A DNA stretch of 64,000 bases from Kitasatospora sp. NBC_01287. GTDB taxonomy: Bacteria; Actinomycetota; Actinomycetes; Streptomycetales; Streptomycetaceae. The stretch is from positions 620,001 to 684,000 of the forward strand of contig NZ_JAPEPB010000001.1 in NCBI RefSeq assembly GCF_026340565.1, read 5' to 3'. Made by a program: the position numbers and the translations under genes. Each line of letters begins with the position of its first letter. Within the stretch, counting starts at the first letter, position 1. The notes beneath the pieces were generated by a model that made no database searches, was not told the origin of the DNA, and saw only the letters and a program-made list of their open reading frames with translations. Positions 41,446 through 50,272 of the stretch are shown in pieces.

Positions 41446-42786
41446 ATGCTGGGCGAGTTGGGCACGTTGGACACGTTGGACGAGTTCTGTACGAAGACGC
41501 TGGCCGAACACGGTTGCGCGTCGGTATCCCTCGCCGTCGCCGAACACGGTGAACTCGTGCTCACCCGGGCCTACGGCTCGGCGGACGTGGCCACCCAGCA
41601 GCCGGCCACCCCGGAGACGGTCTACGGGCTGGCCTCCATCACCAAGGCCTTCACCGCCACAGCCGTCTGCCTGGCCGCGGACGAGGGCCTGGTGGACCTC
41701 GACGCCCCGATCCCCGGCAGCTACCGGTGGACCTCGCCGACCCCTCGTCAGCTGCTCCAACACCGCGGTGGGTTCCCGGCGTTCTACAACTTCCACTACG
41801 ACGGCGGACCGCTGCCGATCGACATCGACCGCTACCGCACCCTCGTCCGCGAGCCGGGCACCGACTTCGAGTACTCCAACATCGGCTACCACGAGCTGGG
41901 CCGACTGCTGGAGGCCGCGACCGGCCAGGACCTGGGCGGCTACCTGCGCGAGCGGATCGCCGAGCCGTTGGGCCTGACCAGCTTCGGCTACGGGTCGGCC
42001 TACCCAGGGACGGCGGCCGTCGCCCAGCGCTACTCCGCCGACGGGCGCGCGTACGCCACCTGCCACAGCGGTCACCCCGCCGCCGGGGCAGGCTGGGCGA
42101 CCGCCGGCGATATCGCGCTCTTCGCCCGGAACGCCCCCCGGTTGCTCAAGCCCGCCACGGTCGCGGCCATGTACGACGCCGTGCCGATCAACGAGCACCT
42201 CGGCTACGGGTTCGGCCGGATCGTCTCGCACGGCGCCGGACCCGTGATCCGCAGCCACGGCGGCGGCATGGGCGGCATCGCCGCGATGATGATCGAGATC
42301 CCCGAGCGCGAGACCTCCCTCGCCGTCCTGGCCAACTCCACCAACAAGGCGGCTCGCGACGCCGTCATCGACCACCTGGTCGGCAAGCTGGCTCCCGGCT
42401 TCCATCGCGATCAGCTCGACCCGATCACTGAGCGGACCCGCCCGATGACGCTGACGCGGGGCGAGTGGGCCGGGGAGATCAGCACCCCGGACGGGGACAT
42501 CCCGCTGCGGATCAGCGTCCTGACGGGAGATCAGGTGGAGGTTCGGCTGGCGGACGGCCCGCCGGTCACCGCCTCGGCCGGCGCCTCCCAGCGCTGGGAC
42601 CTGCGCCTGAGCGCCCTCCTGCAACTGCCCACCGCCGACGCCCGGCTGAACAGCCCCAGCCTCGCCCTCGAACTGCGAGCCGAGCAGGACCGGTTGGTGG
42701 GCCGCGCGTCGGCGTTCAAGGACGGCGACCGAGAGGGCCGACTCGGCGCCTACCTGATCCACCCCTGCGTACTGCGCTCCCGCTGA
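41446..42786 (+). CDS. serine hydrolase of the beta-lactamase/class C family
   Basis: 446-residue esterase or D-aminopeptidase-like enzyme. The catalytic SxxK is SITK (GLASITKAFTATAVC, about 65-80), YxN is YSN (FEYSNIGYHELGRLL, about 144) and the third motif is HGG (RSHGGGMGGIAAMM, about 272). No signal peptide or lipobox is visible, so it is cytoplasmic, unlike true beta-lactamases. A ~120-residue C-terminal beta-rich domain (from EWAGEISTPDGDIPL) follows. ATG with GGGAGGGTGA upstream. A strong hairpin (42831-42859) terminates the gene. Confidence 0.88.
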   Translation: MLGELGTLDTLDEFCTKTLAEHGCASVSLAVAEHGELVLTRAYGSADVATQQPATPETVYGLASITKAFTATAVCLAADEGLVDLDAPIPGSYRWTSPTPRQLLQHRGGFPAFYNFHYDGGPLPIDIDRYRTLVREPGTDFEYSNIGYHELGRLLEAATGQDLGGYLRERIAEPLGLTSFGYGSAYPGTAAVAQRYSADGRAYATCHSGHPAAGAGWATAGDIALFARNAPRLLKPATVAAMYDAVPINEHLGYGFGRIVSHGAGPVIRSHGGGMGGIAAMMIEIPERETSLAVLANSTNKAARDAVIDHLVGKLAPGFHRDQLDPITERTRPMTLTRGEWAGEISTPDGDIPLRISVLTGDQVEVRLADGPPVTASAGASQRWDLRLSALLQLPTADARLNSPSLALELRAEQDRLVGRASAFKDGDREGRLGAYLIHPCVLRSR

Positions 42787-42830
42787 CGCCGGGTCAACGC
42801 CCGGCCTGACCCGGCCGCGGGACCGGCCAC

Positions 42831-42859
42831 GTGGGTGGCGCATCCTGGGCGCCACCCAC
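42831..42859. terminator. 11-bp perfect hairpin terminator
   Basis: GTGGGTGGCGC (42831-42841), a 7-base loop, and GCGCCACCCAC (42849-42859), 45 bp past the serine-hydrolase stop. It lies between converging genes and could act both ways. Confidence 0.85.
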
Positions 42860-42993
42860 CATCTACACCCTGACCGAACAAGGCGAGCAATGGCAGCAGA
42901 TGATCATGACTGCCGTTCGCGGAAACCTCATGCCGCGTCGGCAAAGCGTCGAACAGTGGACCAGTGGGCACAGCTGGCATGGGGCGGCGGGTG

Positions 42994-43320
42994 TCACTCC
43001 TCGGCCGTGCCGGGTTCCCCGCTGATGGATTCCTGGTAGACGTCCGCATAGGTGGGAGAGTCCTTGACCAGGTCGTCGCAGAACGCGGCGACGTCGGTGC
43101 CGATGAGTTCCAAGACCCCCTTGCCCGCGGCGACGCCCTCCTCGAAGAAGTCGACGATCCCAGGGAGCAGGGGCCCGTCAGGCAGGTTGATCGGTCCGAC
43201 CTTGAACAGGTACCTCTGCATCTCCTTGTAGACGATCTGGTAGTCCGGTGGGAGTGCTTCGACCCGAGCCGCGTGCGCCCGCCACTGCTTCTTGCCCTCG
43301 ATGATGTCCTGGATGCTCAC
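42994..43320 (-). CDS. DUF1048 family protein
   Basis: 108 residues, third gene of a PadR operon. It follows the DUF1048 pattern: an initial helix (SIQDIIEGKKQWRAHAARVE), LPPDYQIVYKEMQRYLF, and the acidic IVDFFEEGVAAGKGVLELIG with DVAAFCDDL. It is paralogous to the preceding gene. GTG start, 1 bp after that gene's stop. Function unknown; such proteins travel with PadR regulators in Gram-positive bacteria. Confidence 0.85.
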   Translation of the reverse strand: MSIQDIIEGKKQWRAHAARVEALPPDYQIVYKEMQRYLFKVGPINLPDGPLLPGIVDFFEEGVAAGKGVLELIGTDVAAFCDDLVKDSPTYADVYQESISGEPGTAEE

Positions 43321-43321
43321 G

Positions 43322-43678
43322 TCAGCCTCCCAGTCGCTTCAGTTTCCTTGCGACGTTCTTGTTCAACTGCTCGCGCCACCGGTCGCGATAGGTTCGGGCC
43401 CCTTCTCCACCGGCCAGCGCCGCGCAGAAGCCTCCGATGTCGTCGCCGAGCACCTCGTGGACGCTCTGCCCGTCCGCCGCTGCTACTTCGAGCAGCCCCA
43501 GGGCGGCGTCGAGGATCGGCATCAGGTTGCGGCCGGTGAGGTCTCCATAGGGGAAGAGGTGGGCGGTGATCTGCTCCCACGTCGCCCGGTGGTCGTCCGG
43601 CAGGGCCTCGGCCCGGGCTTCGAACGCCTTCCATTCCCTGGTGAGATCGCTGCCCGTGATCTTCTCCCAGAAGTTCAT
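43322..43678 (-). CDS. DUF1048 family protein
   Basis: 118 residues, second gene of the PadR operon. It has the same layout as its neighbour: FWEKITGSDLTREWKAFEAR, LPDDHRATWEQITAHLF, ILDAALGLLEVAAADG, LGDDIGGFCAAL. The start ATG at 43678 overlaps the PadR stop (ATGA), so translation is coupled. Confidence 0.87.
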   Translation of the reverse strand: MNFWEKITGSDLTREWKAFEARAEALPDDHRATWEQITAHLFPYGDLTGRNLMPILDAALGLLEVAAADGQSVHEVLGDDIGGFCAALAGGEGARTYRDRWREQLNKNVARKLKRLGG

Positions 43679-44001
43679 CTCCCGCCCTCCTTGAGCCTGT
43701 TGATGCGCGCTGAGACGTACTGCCATTTCGCCCAGAACTTCGCGAGTTCCTCGCGTCCGGCATCGTTGAGCGCATAGAACTTGCGCGGCGGACCGACCCC
43801 GGACGGTCGCTTCGTCACCTCGACGAGTCCGTTCCGCTCCAACCGCAGCAGGATCGTGTAGACCGTCCCCTCGATGACGTCGGCGAAGCCGAGCTCGTTG
43901 AGCTGACGGGTGATGGCGTACCCGTAGGTTTCCTCACTGCCGATGATTTCGAGCACGCACCCTTCGAGCGTGCCCTTCAGCATCTCCGTCAGGTCGTCCA
44001 T
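43675..44001 (-). CDS. PadR family transcriptional regulator
   Basis: 108-residue winged-helix regulator of the short PadR subfamily. Core features are MLKGTLEGCVLEIIGSEETY, GYAITRQLNELGF, EGTVYTILLRLERNGLVEV (recognition helix and turn) and a C-terminal helix for dimerisation. ATG with GGAGGAGG upstream. It heads an operon with two DUF1048 genes and probably represses it through the inverted repeat at 44023-44044. Confidence 0.92.
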   Translation of the reverse strand: MDDLTEMLKGTLEGCVLEIIGSEETYGYAITRQLNELGFADVIEGTVYTILLRLERNGLVEVTKRPSGVGPPRKFYALNDAGREELAKFWAKWQYVSARINRLKEGGR

Positions 44002-44022
44002 CGCGAGTCCTCCTCCACGCCC

Positions 44023-44044
44023 CTCGGTACTGCGTGCTACCGAG
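44023..44044. promoter_or_regulatory. candidate PadR operator
   Basis: CTCGGTA-N8-TACCGAG is a perfect 7-bp inverted repeat 22 bp upstream of the padR start. A second TACC...GGTA pair (44045-44059) overlaps a TATACGGTAT stretch. Confidence 0.5.
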
Positions 44045-44287
44045 TACCACTATACGGTATCACCAAGTAGTGGAGGGCGGCAGCACCTCCGGCCTCGGGG
44101 GCCGGCGGAACGGTCAGTATCGGTGAGGGGCCCGGCCCTGACGCTCAGCCAGGCCGGTACAGGGAGGCGACGACTGGCTTTCCGGTCGCCCTCCGGAGTC
44201 GCCGCCATGCGCACCCGCCTGCGCGCCACCCCGGCACCCGGGCACCCGGGCGCACCTGGCGCACCCGCACCGGCCGCACCCGGCGTG

Positions 44288-45703
44288 TCAGGCCCCCGCG
44301 GCGCCCGTCGGCGCGAGTGCCGCCGCCCTGGCCAGCAGGGTGCGGACCGCCGAGCTGTCCGGGTGGGCGTGCAGGCGGGTGCGCATGGCGGCGACGGCGG
44401 TGCGCAGCCGGGCGGAGCCGACCAGGGGGTAGTCGTCCAGCACGGTGTGCCAGGTGGCGCAGGCACGGTCGAGCCGGCCGCGGTCGAGGAGCAGGCCGGC
44501 CAGCCGCGCGTTGGTGACCGCGCGGGCGCGGCGCTCGCCGGGCGGCCGCTCGCGCACGGAGCGCGTCAGGGAGTGGATCGCGCCCTCGGTGTCGCCGAGC
44601 GCGGCGAGCACCTCGGCCTCCTGGTGGGCGTACGCGGCCCAGTGGTAGTCGGCGAGGCCGGGCGAGGGCTCCGGGGTGCGCTCCAGCAGGCGCTGGGCCC
44701 GGCCCAGCAGGCCGAAAGCGGCGGCGCGGTCCCCGCAGTCCGCCGCACCCAGGGCCTGCTGTCCGAGGACGAAGCACTGCTGACGGTGCGTCAGGAGCGT
44801 GAGCCGGGCACCGGCCGCGTCCGCCAGCTCGCGCGCGTGCCGGCGGCGGCCGAGGTAGTGGGCCTGCACGCTCAGCCCGCGCAGCGCCGTCGCGTGCAGT
44901 TGGGGGTCGGCCGCCTCGGCGGCCAGTTCACCGGCCAGGTGGTAGTAGGCCTGGGCAGTGCCCTGGCGCTGCCCGTCGAAGCAGCAGAAGCCGGCCAGGT
45001 AGGCCAGGCGTCCGGTGCAGAGCAGCAGTTCGCGGCGGACGGCGGGCGCGGCCGGTGCGCGCAGCCAGTCGGCCACCACGGTGGCGAGCAACGCGGTGAG
45101 CGCCGGGCGGCAGTGGTCCGCGCCGAGCGACTCCTCGGCGGCCAGCAGGACGGCCAGCAGGTCCTGGGCCAGGCGCAGTTGGGCAGCACCGACCCGGGCC
45201 GTCAGCAGCGACCGCGCGGGTCCGGACGCGGACTCCGGCGGAGCGGACGGCGCCGGCAGCGGCAGCGGCAGGCGGCTGCCGGGCGGGGCCGGGTAGGCGG
45301 GCACCAGGCGGCGGGCGAGCGAGTAGACCGGCCCGGCGGCGCGCGGGTCGACCGCCGCCTCGGCCAGCCTGGCCAGCAGCTCGCCGACCGGTTCGGCGGC
45401 GGCGCGGTCGGCAGCGGCCCGTTCGGCGGCGGCCTCGCGGCGGCCGGGGCGCTCCAGGCGGGTGTCCGCCACGGTGACCGGTCGGCCCAGCGCCCGGGAG
45501 AGGACCTCCGCCACCAGGGCCGGGACGGGGGCCGCCGGGTGCGAGCCGCTCAGCCAGTGCGCGACGGCGGTGCGGTCGTAGCGGAAGTGCCGGCCGTCGC
45601 TCGCCCCGGCCCGGTTGACGGCCCGGGCCAGTTGCTCGCCGCTCCAGCGGGCTTCGGCGAGCAGGGCGCGCAGTTGCTGGTTGGGCACGCGGGTACCGGT
45701 CAT
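44288..45703 (-). CDS. helix-turn-helix/TPR regulator, NsdA-like
   Basis: 471-residue cytoplasmic protein of the type seen in NsdA-like streptomycete regulators. The first ~55 residues form a Cro/C1-like fold (LRALLAEARWSGEQLARAVN, FRYDRTAVAHWLSGSHPAAP). After a charged Ala-rich linker, residues about 160-470 are all-helical with TPR-like repeats (AQAYYHLAGELAAEAADPQL, AYAHQEAEVLAALGDTEGAI). The ATG at 45703 has AAGGAAG about 8 bases upstream. It is divergent from the FAS-like operon that begins at 46099, with an 8-bp tandem-repeat tract between, and is the natural candidate to control that cluster. Confidence 0.8.
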   Translation of the reverse strand: MTGTRVPNQQLRALLAEARWSGEQLARAVNRAGASDGRHFRYDRTAVAHWLSGSHPAAPVPALVAEVLSRALGRPVTVADTRLERPGRREAAAERAAADRAAAEPVGELLARLAEAAVDPRAAGPVYSLARRLVPAYPAPPGSRLPLPLPAPSAPPESASGPARSLLTARVGAAQLRLAQDLLAVLLAAEESLGADHCRPALTALLATVVADWLRAPAAPAVRRELLLCTGRLAYLAGFCCFDGQRQGTAQAYYHLAGELAAEAADPQLHATALRGLSVQAHYLGRRRHARELADAAGARLTLLTHRQQCFVLGQQALGAADCGDRAAAFGLLGRAQRLLERTPEPSPGLADYHWAAYAHQEAEVLAALGDTEGAIHSLTRSVRERPPGERRARAVTNARLAGLLLDRGRLDRACATWHTVLDDYPLVGSARLRTAVAAMRTRLHAHPDSSAVRTLLARAAALAPTGAAGA

Positions 45704-46098
45704 CGCGGGCTTCCTTGCGACGTTCCTGGCGAGCCCTGGCACCGGGCCGACCGGGCGCTCGGCGCCCGTACTCCAGAGTGGTACGGGGACGGGCCGCACC
45801 GCGAGAGGCGTACGAGGACGCGGCAAGGCGCACGCGGACCGCGAGCGCCCGGCCGAGCGCCGAAGCACCGGGCTGTCCGGTCGCCCGGTCGCCCGGCTGT
45901 CCGGCTGTCCGGCTGTCCGGCTGTCCGGCTGTCCGGCTGTCCGGCTGTCCGGCTGTCCGATCGCCCTGAGGCTCCGTCAATCGCGCAACGCCCGGCGGCC
46001 CTTCAACACCTCCGCCGCGCCGCCGTCCTCCCCCGCCCCGCGCCGATGCCCTTGGCTGGGCGTTGCGAAGGAGCACCACAGCCGAAGGAGGAGCCGTC
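45704..46098. other. divergent spacer between the regulator and the acyltransferase operon
   Basis: About 395 bp without a gene. It must contain both promoters. Its centre is the 8-bp tandem array at 45895-45958. Confidence 0.6.
45895..45958. repeat. 8-bp tandem repeat GGCTGTCC, 8 perfect copies
   Basis: Eight uninterrupted copies (64 bp), flanked on the left by degenerate CGGTCGCC units. The 8-bp period is not a multiple of three, but the tract is noncoding. Copy-number slippage would shift the spacing of promoter or operator elements of the two divergent genes. Confidence 0.97.
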
Positions 46099-47112
46099 AT
46101 GCCCCGTCCCGGTGACGCCGTGGTCCGCCCGGGGACCGTCCACGCCTTCCCCGGCCAGGGAGACTTCCCGCTCTCCCCGCTGCCCCGGGCGCTGGTGGCC
46201 GTCCCCGAACTGCGCGCGGCGGTGGCCGAGGTGTTCCGCGCCGCCGACCCGGCCGGGGCGGAGTTCGGCGTGCGGCCGCTCGGGCCCTGGCTGCTCGCGC
46301 CCGCGCCGCCGAGCGGCGCCGCGCTGGCCGCCGAGGTGCCGGGAACGGCACAACTCGCGCTGTTCGGCCTCTGCCTGGCCGCGCACCGGGCACTGGCCAG
46401 GTGCGGCCTGCCCGCCGACCGGCTGCTCGCGGTCAGCTTCGGCGAGATTCCCGCACTGACCGCCGCCGGTGCGCTCGCGGTTCCGGACGGCGCCCGACTC
46501 GCGTGCCGACTGGGCCAGTTGCTGCACACCGCGCCCGGCGGGCTGACCGTGCTGCGGGCCTCGGCGCCCCGGGTGCGCGCGCTGCTGGCCCGCTGCGGGG
46601 CGCGCGAAGTGGTCGTCGCCTGCGTCAACGACGCCGGTGAGACGGTGATTTCGGGCCCGCCGGCGGCCCTGCTGGACGCCGAGCGGGCGGCCGGCGCGGC
46701 CGGGGTCGAGGCGGCCCGGCTGCGGCTGCCGTTCCGCGCGCACCACCCGGAGCTGCGCGAGCAGGCCGCCGCGTTCGAGGCCTTCGCCCGCGCACTGCCG
46801 TGGCGCCCGCCGCGACTGCCCGTCCACTCCGCCGTCGCCGGTCGCGCCTACCAGACGGGCAGCGACCTGCCGCGCGCGCTGGCCGACTGCCTGGTGCGCC
46901 CCGCCGAGCTGCCGCCGGTGCTGCGCCAGGCCGTCGGCCCGGGAACGCTGGTGCTGGAGACCGGCACCGGCCGCGCGCTGAGCGAGAGCATCCGCCGCAC
47001 CGTGCCGGGTGCCCGCATCCGCGCCCCGATCGCGGACTCGGCCCGCGGCGCCGCCCGGCCGACCGACGCCTCCGTCCCGCACACCCGCACGGCCCGAGGG
47101 GGATGCCCATGA
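46099..47112 (+). CDS. malonyl/acyl-CoA:ACP transacylase-like (FabD fold)
   Basis: 337-residue acyltransferase, first gene of the plus-strand biosynthetic operon. FPGQG near the N-terminus (about 17-21) is the oxyanion loop, and the active-site Ser113 lies in AVSFGEIPAL, where the usual GHSLGE is changed (His to Val before Ser). The second catalytic His is in LPFRAHHPEL, and CVNDAGETVISGPPAAL is the substrate-binding block. ATG with AAGGAGGAG upstream. It would load extender or starter units on the cluster's ACP; the altered GHS motif suggests an unusual acyl specificity. Confidence 0.83.
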   Translation: MPRPGDAVVRPGTVHAFPGQGDFPLSPLPRALVAVPELRAAVAEVFRAADPAGAEFGVRPLGPWLLAPAPPSGAALAAEVPGTAQLALFGLCLAAHRALARCGLPADRLLAVSFGEIPALTAAGALAVPDGARLACRLGQLLHTAPGGLTVLRASAPRVRALLARCGAREVVVACVNDAGETVISGPPAALLDAERAAGAAGVEAARLRLPFRAHHPELREQAAAFEAFARALPWRPPRLPVHSAVAGRAYQTGSDLPRALADCLVRPAELPPVLRQAVGPGTLVLETGTGRALSESIRRTVPGARIRAPIADSARGAARPTDASVPHTRTARGGCP

Positions 47113-49163
47113 CCGCCACCGAGGACCTCACCCGGCAACTGCGCGGCGGCCCGCCGACCCCGGCGGCCGCGGCCCTCACCGACCGGCTGGCCGAGCACCT
47201 CGCCGAATCCCTGGCCGAGCCCAGGCGCCGCGCGAAGCCGGATCCCCTGGCCTCCGATGTGAGCGCCCACCGCCGACTGCGCCGGCTCGCCACGACGCTG
47301 CCGCCGGCCGCCGAGGTGTTCGCCGACCCCGGTCTGCTCGCCGAGCTCAGCGCCGCCACCGCGCTCGCCGACCCGCCGCTCTACCAGACCTTCCTCTCCC
47401 ACTACATCCTCTGCGTCGGCTCGGTGGCACTGCTCGGCCCGCCCGAGGACGACCTCATCGGCGGCAACCCGGGCGGCGGCGCGACCGGCCGCGCGAGCAG
47501 CCGCCCGGGCGGCCTCGCACACGCCCACACCAAGGGCTCGTTCCTCGTGACCGAGCTGGGCGACGCGAGCAGCCACCTGGGCATCCGCACCATCGCCCGC
47601 TTCGACCCGGTGACCAGGGAGTTCGTCCTGCACACCCCCGACGGGCGGGCCGCCAAGTTCTCCAGCGTCGCGGCGCCTGGGCTGCCCCAGCAGGCCGCGG
47701 TCTGCGCCCGGCTGATCAGCGGCGAGCGGGACGCCGGGGTGTTCTCCTTCCTGGTCGACCTCACCGACGAGCGCGGCCGACCCGTTCCCGGGGTGTCCAT
47801 CTCCCGCCCGCTCACGCTCGACGCGCTGCCGCTGCCCTACGCCGCCGTGCGGTTCCGGCAGCTGCGGCTGCCCTACCGGCGCTGGCTGCGCGACGGCGCC
47901 GAGCTGGCCGCCGACGGCACCCCGCACGATCCGCTCGGCTCACCGCAGGCCCGGCTGGCCCGCACGCTGAGCGTCGGTCAGGCGCTCTGGGCCACCCTGC
48001 CGTCCGCGATGGCCGCGATCGCCGCCCGCGGCGCGCGGCTGGCCTGGCGGTTCAGCGCGTCCCGGCACTCGCACGGCGGCCTCGCGCCGGGCGCGCCGGT
48101 GCTCGGCTACCGGACCCAGCAGCACGCCGTGGTCGGCGCGCTGGCCGAGGCCTTCGCGCTGCGCCGCGCGGCGGACGAGGCGTTGGCCGGCTGGGCAGCG
48201 GGGCGGCGGCGGCCGACCGCGGCCGGCGCCGGGGCGGCCGCCATGGCCTTCTCCCCGTGGGCGGCCGTGGACCCCGACCTGGCCCTGCACAAGGTGCTGG
48301 CCACCCGCGGCGCCGCCCGGCTGCTCGACGAGTGCCAGCACCGCTGCGGGGTCTCGGGGTTCTTCGCGGTCAACCGGCTGCCCGGCTACCTGGGCCTGGC
48401 GCGGGCGTTCGAGAACGCGGGCGGTGACAACACACTGATCCTGCTGGACGCGGGCCGGGCGCTGGCCGAACGGGAACCCGGACCGCCGCCCGCGCCGGTT
48501 CCGGTCACCGACCCCACCGATCCGGCCTGGTGGCCGGCCACCGTCGCCGCGCTGCGGCACCGCCTGGCCGCCGAGCTCCGGGCCGACCTGCGGCAGCGCG
48601 AAGCGGCCGGCGCCCACGGGCTGGCCCTCTGGAACCCGCTGCTCGACCAGGCGCTGCGGCTCGGCGAGGTGGCCACCCAGCAGCTGGCCGCCGAAGCGGT
48701 GGCCCGCGCGGCCGCCGCGCTCGACCCGGGCGCGCCCGACCCCGCCGCGTTCGACCCGGCAGGGGCTGACCCGGCAGGGGCCGCCCAGCCGGCGGCCGAC
48801 CTCGCGGCACTGCACGGGGTGCTGCAGGCCCGCCGGTTGGCCGGGCCGCTGCTGGCCACCGGTCTGCTCACGCCGGACACCTTCCGCCTGCTGCCCGCCG
48901 CGCTCGACCGGCTCTGCGACGCGCTCGCCCCGCGACTGCCCGCGATCGCCGAGGCCCTCGACCCGGAGGGCGAGCGGTGCGGTACCCCGCTGGGCGCGAC
49001 CGACTACCCCGCCGCGCTCGACGCGGCGCTCGGTCCCCAGCTCGGTGCCCAGCTCGGGATCGAGCTCGGCGTCGAGCCCGGCCCGGTCCCGGGCGCCGTC
49101 CCCGGTAGCGGGCCCGGCGCCGGGCCCGCTACCTCCCTCGACCGGCCCCGAGGTGCCTGGTGA
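47109..49163 (+). CDS. acyl-CoA oxidase/dehydrogenase-like flavoprotein (ACOX type)
   Basis: 684-residue flavoprotein with peroxisomal acyl-CoA-oxidase architecture, much larger than ordinary acyl-CoA dehydrogenases. FAD- and acyl-binding blocks are HTKGSFLVTELGDASSHLGI (about 140-160) and YRTQQHAVVGALAEAFAL (about 336-353). The catalytic Glu is probably in LLDECQHRCGVSGFF (about 408-422), followed by AGGDNTLILLDAGRAL. It would introduce an alpha,beta double bond into an acyl thioester. ATG overlaps the acyltransferase stop (ATGA). The C-terminus carries an Ala/Pro repeat and a Gly/Pro tail of no known role. It may replace the usual dehydratase/reductase logic in this cluster. Confidence 0.82.
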   Translation: MTATEDLTRQLRGGPPTPAAAALTDRLAEHLAESLAEPRRRAKPDPLASDVSAHRRLRRLATTLPPAAEVFADPGLLAELSAATALADPPLYQTFLSHYILCVGSVALLGPPEDDLIGGNPGGGATGRASSRPGGLAHAHTKGSFLVTELGDASSHLGIRTIARFDPVTREFVLHTPDGRAAKFSSVAAPGLPQQAAVCARLISGERDAGVFSFLVDLTDERGRPVPGVSISRPLTLDALPLPYAAVRFRQLRLPYRRWLRDGAELAADGTPHDPLGSPQARLARTLSVGQALWATLPSAMAAIAARGARLAWRFSASRHSHGGLAPGAPVLGYRTQQHAVVGALAEAFALRRAADEALAGWAAGRRRPTAAGAGAAAMAFSPWAAVDPDLALHKVLATRGAARLLDECQHRCGVSGFFAVNRLPGYLGLARAFENAGGDNTLILLDAGRALAEREPGPPPAPVPVTDPTDPAWWPATVAALRHRLAAELRADLRQREAAGAHGLALWNPLLDQALRLGEVATQQLAAEAVARAAAALDPGAPDPAAFDPAGADPAGAAQPAADLAALHGVLQARRLAGPLLATGLLTPDTFRLLPAALDRLCDALAPRLPAIAEALDPEGERCGTPLGATDYPAALDAALGPQLGAQLGIELGVEPGPVPGAVPGSGPGAGPATSLDRPRGAW

Positions 49164-50272
49164 ACCCCCTCCCCCACCCGATCGGCATCCTCGGCATGGG
49201 CAGCTACCTGCCCTCCGGGGTGCGCTCCAACGAGACCGTGGCCGCCGCGGCCGGAGTCAGCCCCGGCTGGATCACCGAACGCACCGGCGTGCGCCGCCGC
49301 CACGTCGCCGCACCCGGCGAGGCCTCCTCCGACCTGGCCGCCCGCGCCGTGCAGGCCGCCTGCCTGGCCGCCGGGATCGGCCCGGCGGACCTCGGCCTGC
49401 TGATCGTGGCCACCTCGACGCCCGACGAGCTGGGGCCGGCCACCGCCTGCCGGGTCCAGGCCCTGGTGGCGGCCGAGCGGGCCACGGCACTGGACGTGAG
49501 CGCCGCCTGCTCCGGCTGGCTCTTCGCCGCCAAGGTGGCCCACGACTGGCTGCGCGCCGACCCCGGGACGGGCTACGCCGTCGTGGTCGGGGTCGAGGCG
49601 TACTCCAAGTTCATCGACCCGGCCGACCGGGGCACCGCCGTGCTCTTCGCCGACGGCGCGGCCGCCGCCGTGCTCGGCCCGGTCGAGGAGGGCGGCGGCT
49701 TCCACGGCTTCCGGCTGGGCTCGGACGGGCGGGGCGCGCACCACGTGCTGATCCCGGCGGGCGGCAGCCGCCGGCCCGCCGACCCCGCGACGCTGGCCGA
49801 CGGCGGGCACCGGATCCGGATGGACGGCCGGGCGGTGCGCGACTTCATCGTCGCGGTCTTCCCGCGCCTGGTCGCCGAGAGCCTGGCCGAGCACGACCTG
49901 AAGCTCGACGCGATCGACGCCGTGATCGCCCACCAGCCCAATCCGGTGCTGCTGCGCCGGCTCGGCGGCGAGATCGGCATCCCGGCGGAGCGGCTGATCG
50001 TCACCGGTGAGCGGACGGGCAACATCGGCGCGGCCTCGGCCCCGTTCGCGCTCACCGCGGCCGCCGCCGGAGGGGCGCTGCCCGCGCGGGCCCGGATCCT
50101 GGTCTGCGTCTTCGGGGCCGGCCTGACCTGGGGCCGCACCCTGCTGACCTGGAGCGGCGCCCCGGGCATCGCGCTGACCGGGCCGCCCCCACCACCCGCG
50201 CCGCCCCCGCCACCCCAGCCGCCCGCCGGTCGGGCCACCGATCGCCGGACCAGCAAGAAGGAGTCCTCATGA
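49160..50272 (+). CDS. 3-oxoacyl-ACP synthase III-like (KAS III)
   Basis: 370-residue condensing enzyme of the FabH type. The Cys-His-Asn triad is intact: Cys in ALDVSAACSGWLFA (about 116), His in AVIAHQPNPVLL (about 260) and Asn in RTGNIGAASAPF (about 290). The N-terminal GILGMGSYLPSGVRSNETVA and the WITERTGVRRRHVA block are typical. A Pro-rich tail (about 340-355) extends the usual length. GTG start overlapping the oxidase stop. It probably makes the first condensation, with a starter acyl-CoA chosen by this cluster. Confidence 0.88.
   Translation: MNPLPHPIGILGMGSYLPSGVRSNETVAAAAGVSPGWITERTGVRRRHVAAPGEASSDLAARAVQAACLAAGIGPADLGLLIVATSTPDELGPATACRVQALVAAERATALDVSAACSGWLFAAKVAHDWLRADPGTGYAVVVGVEAYSKFIDPADRGTAVLFADGAAAAVLGPVEEGGGFHGFRLGSDGRGAHHVLIPAGGSRRPADPATLADGGHRIRMDGRAVRDFIVAVFPRLVAESLAEHDLKLDAIDAVIAHQPNPVLLRRLGGEIGIPAERLIVTGERTGNIGAASAPFALTAAAAGGALPARARILVCVFGAGLTWGRTLLTWSGAPGIALTGPPPPPAPPPPPQPPAGRATDRRTSKKESS

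Noticed and set aside
41425..42855. Minus-strand frame antisense to the serine hydrolase
   Set aside because: It is the Val/Gly/Gln/Arg-rich shadow expected opposite a GC-rich gene; the sense strand has SxxK, YxN and HGG motifs.
45880..45960. Possible CRISPR array at the 8-bp repeats
   Set aside because: Units are contiguous without spacers and far too short; no cas genes are in the window.
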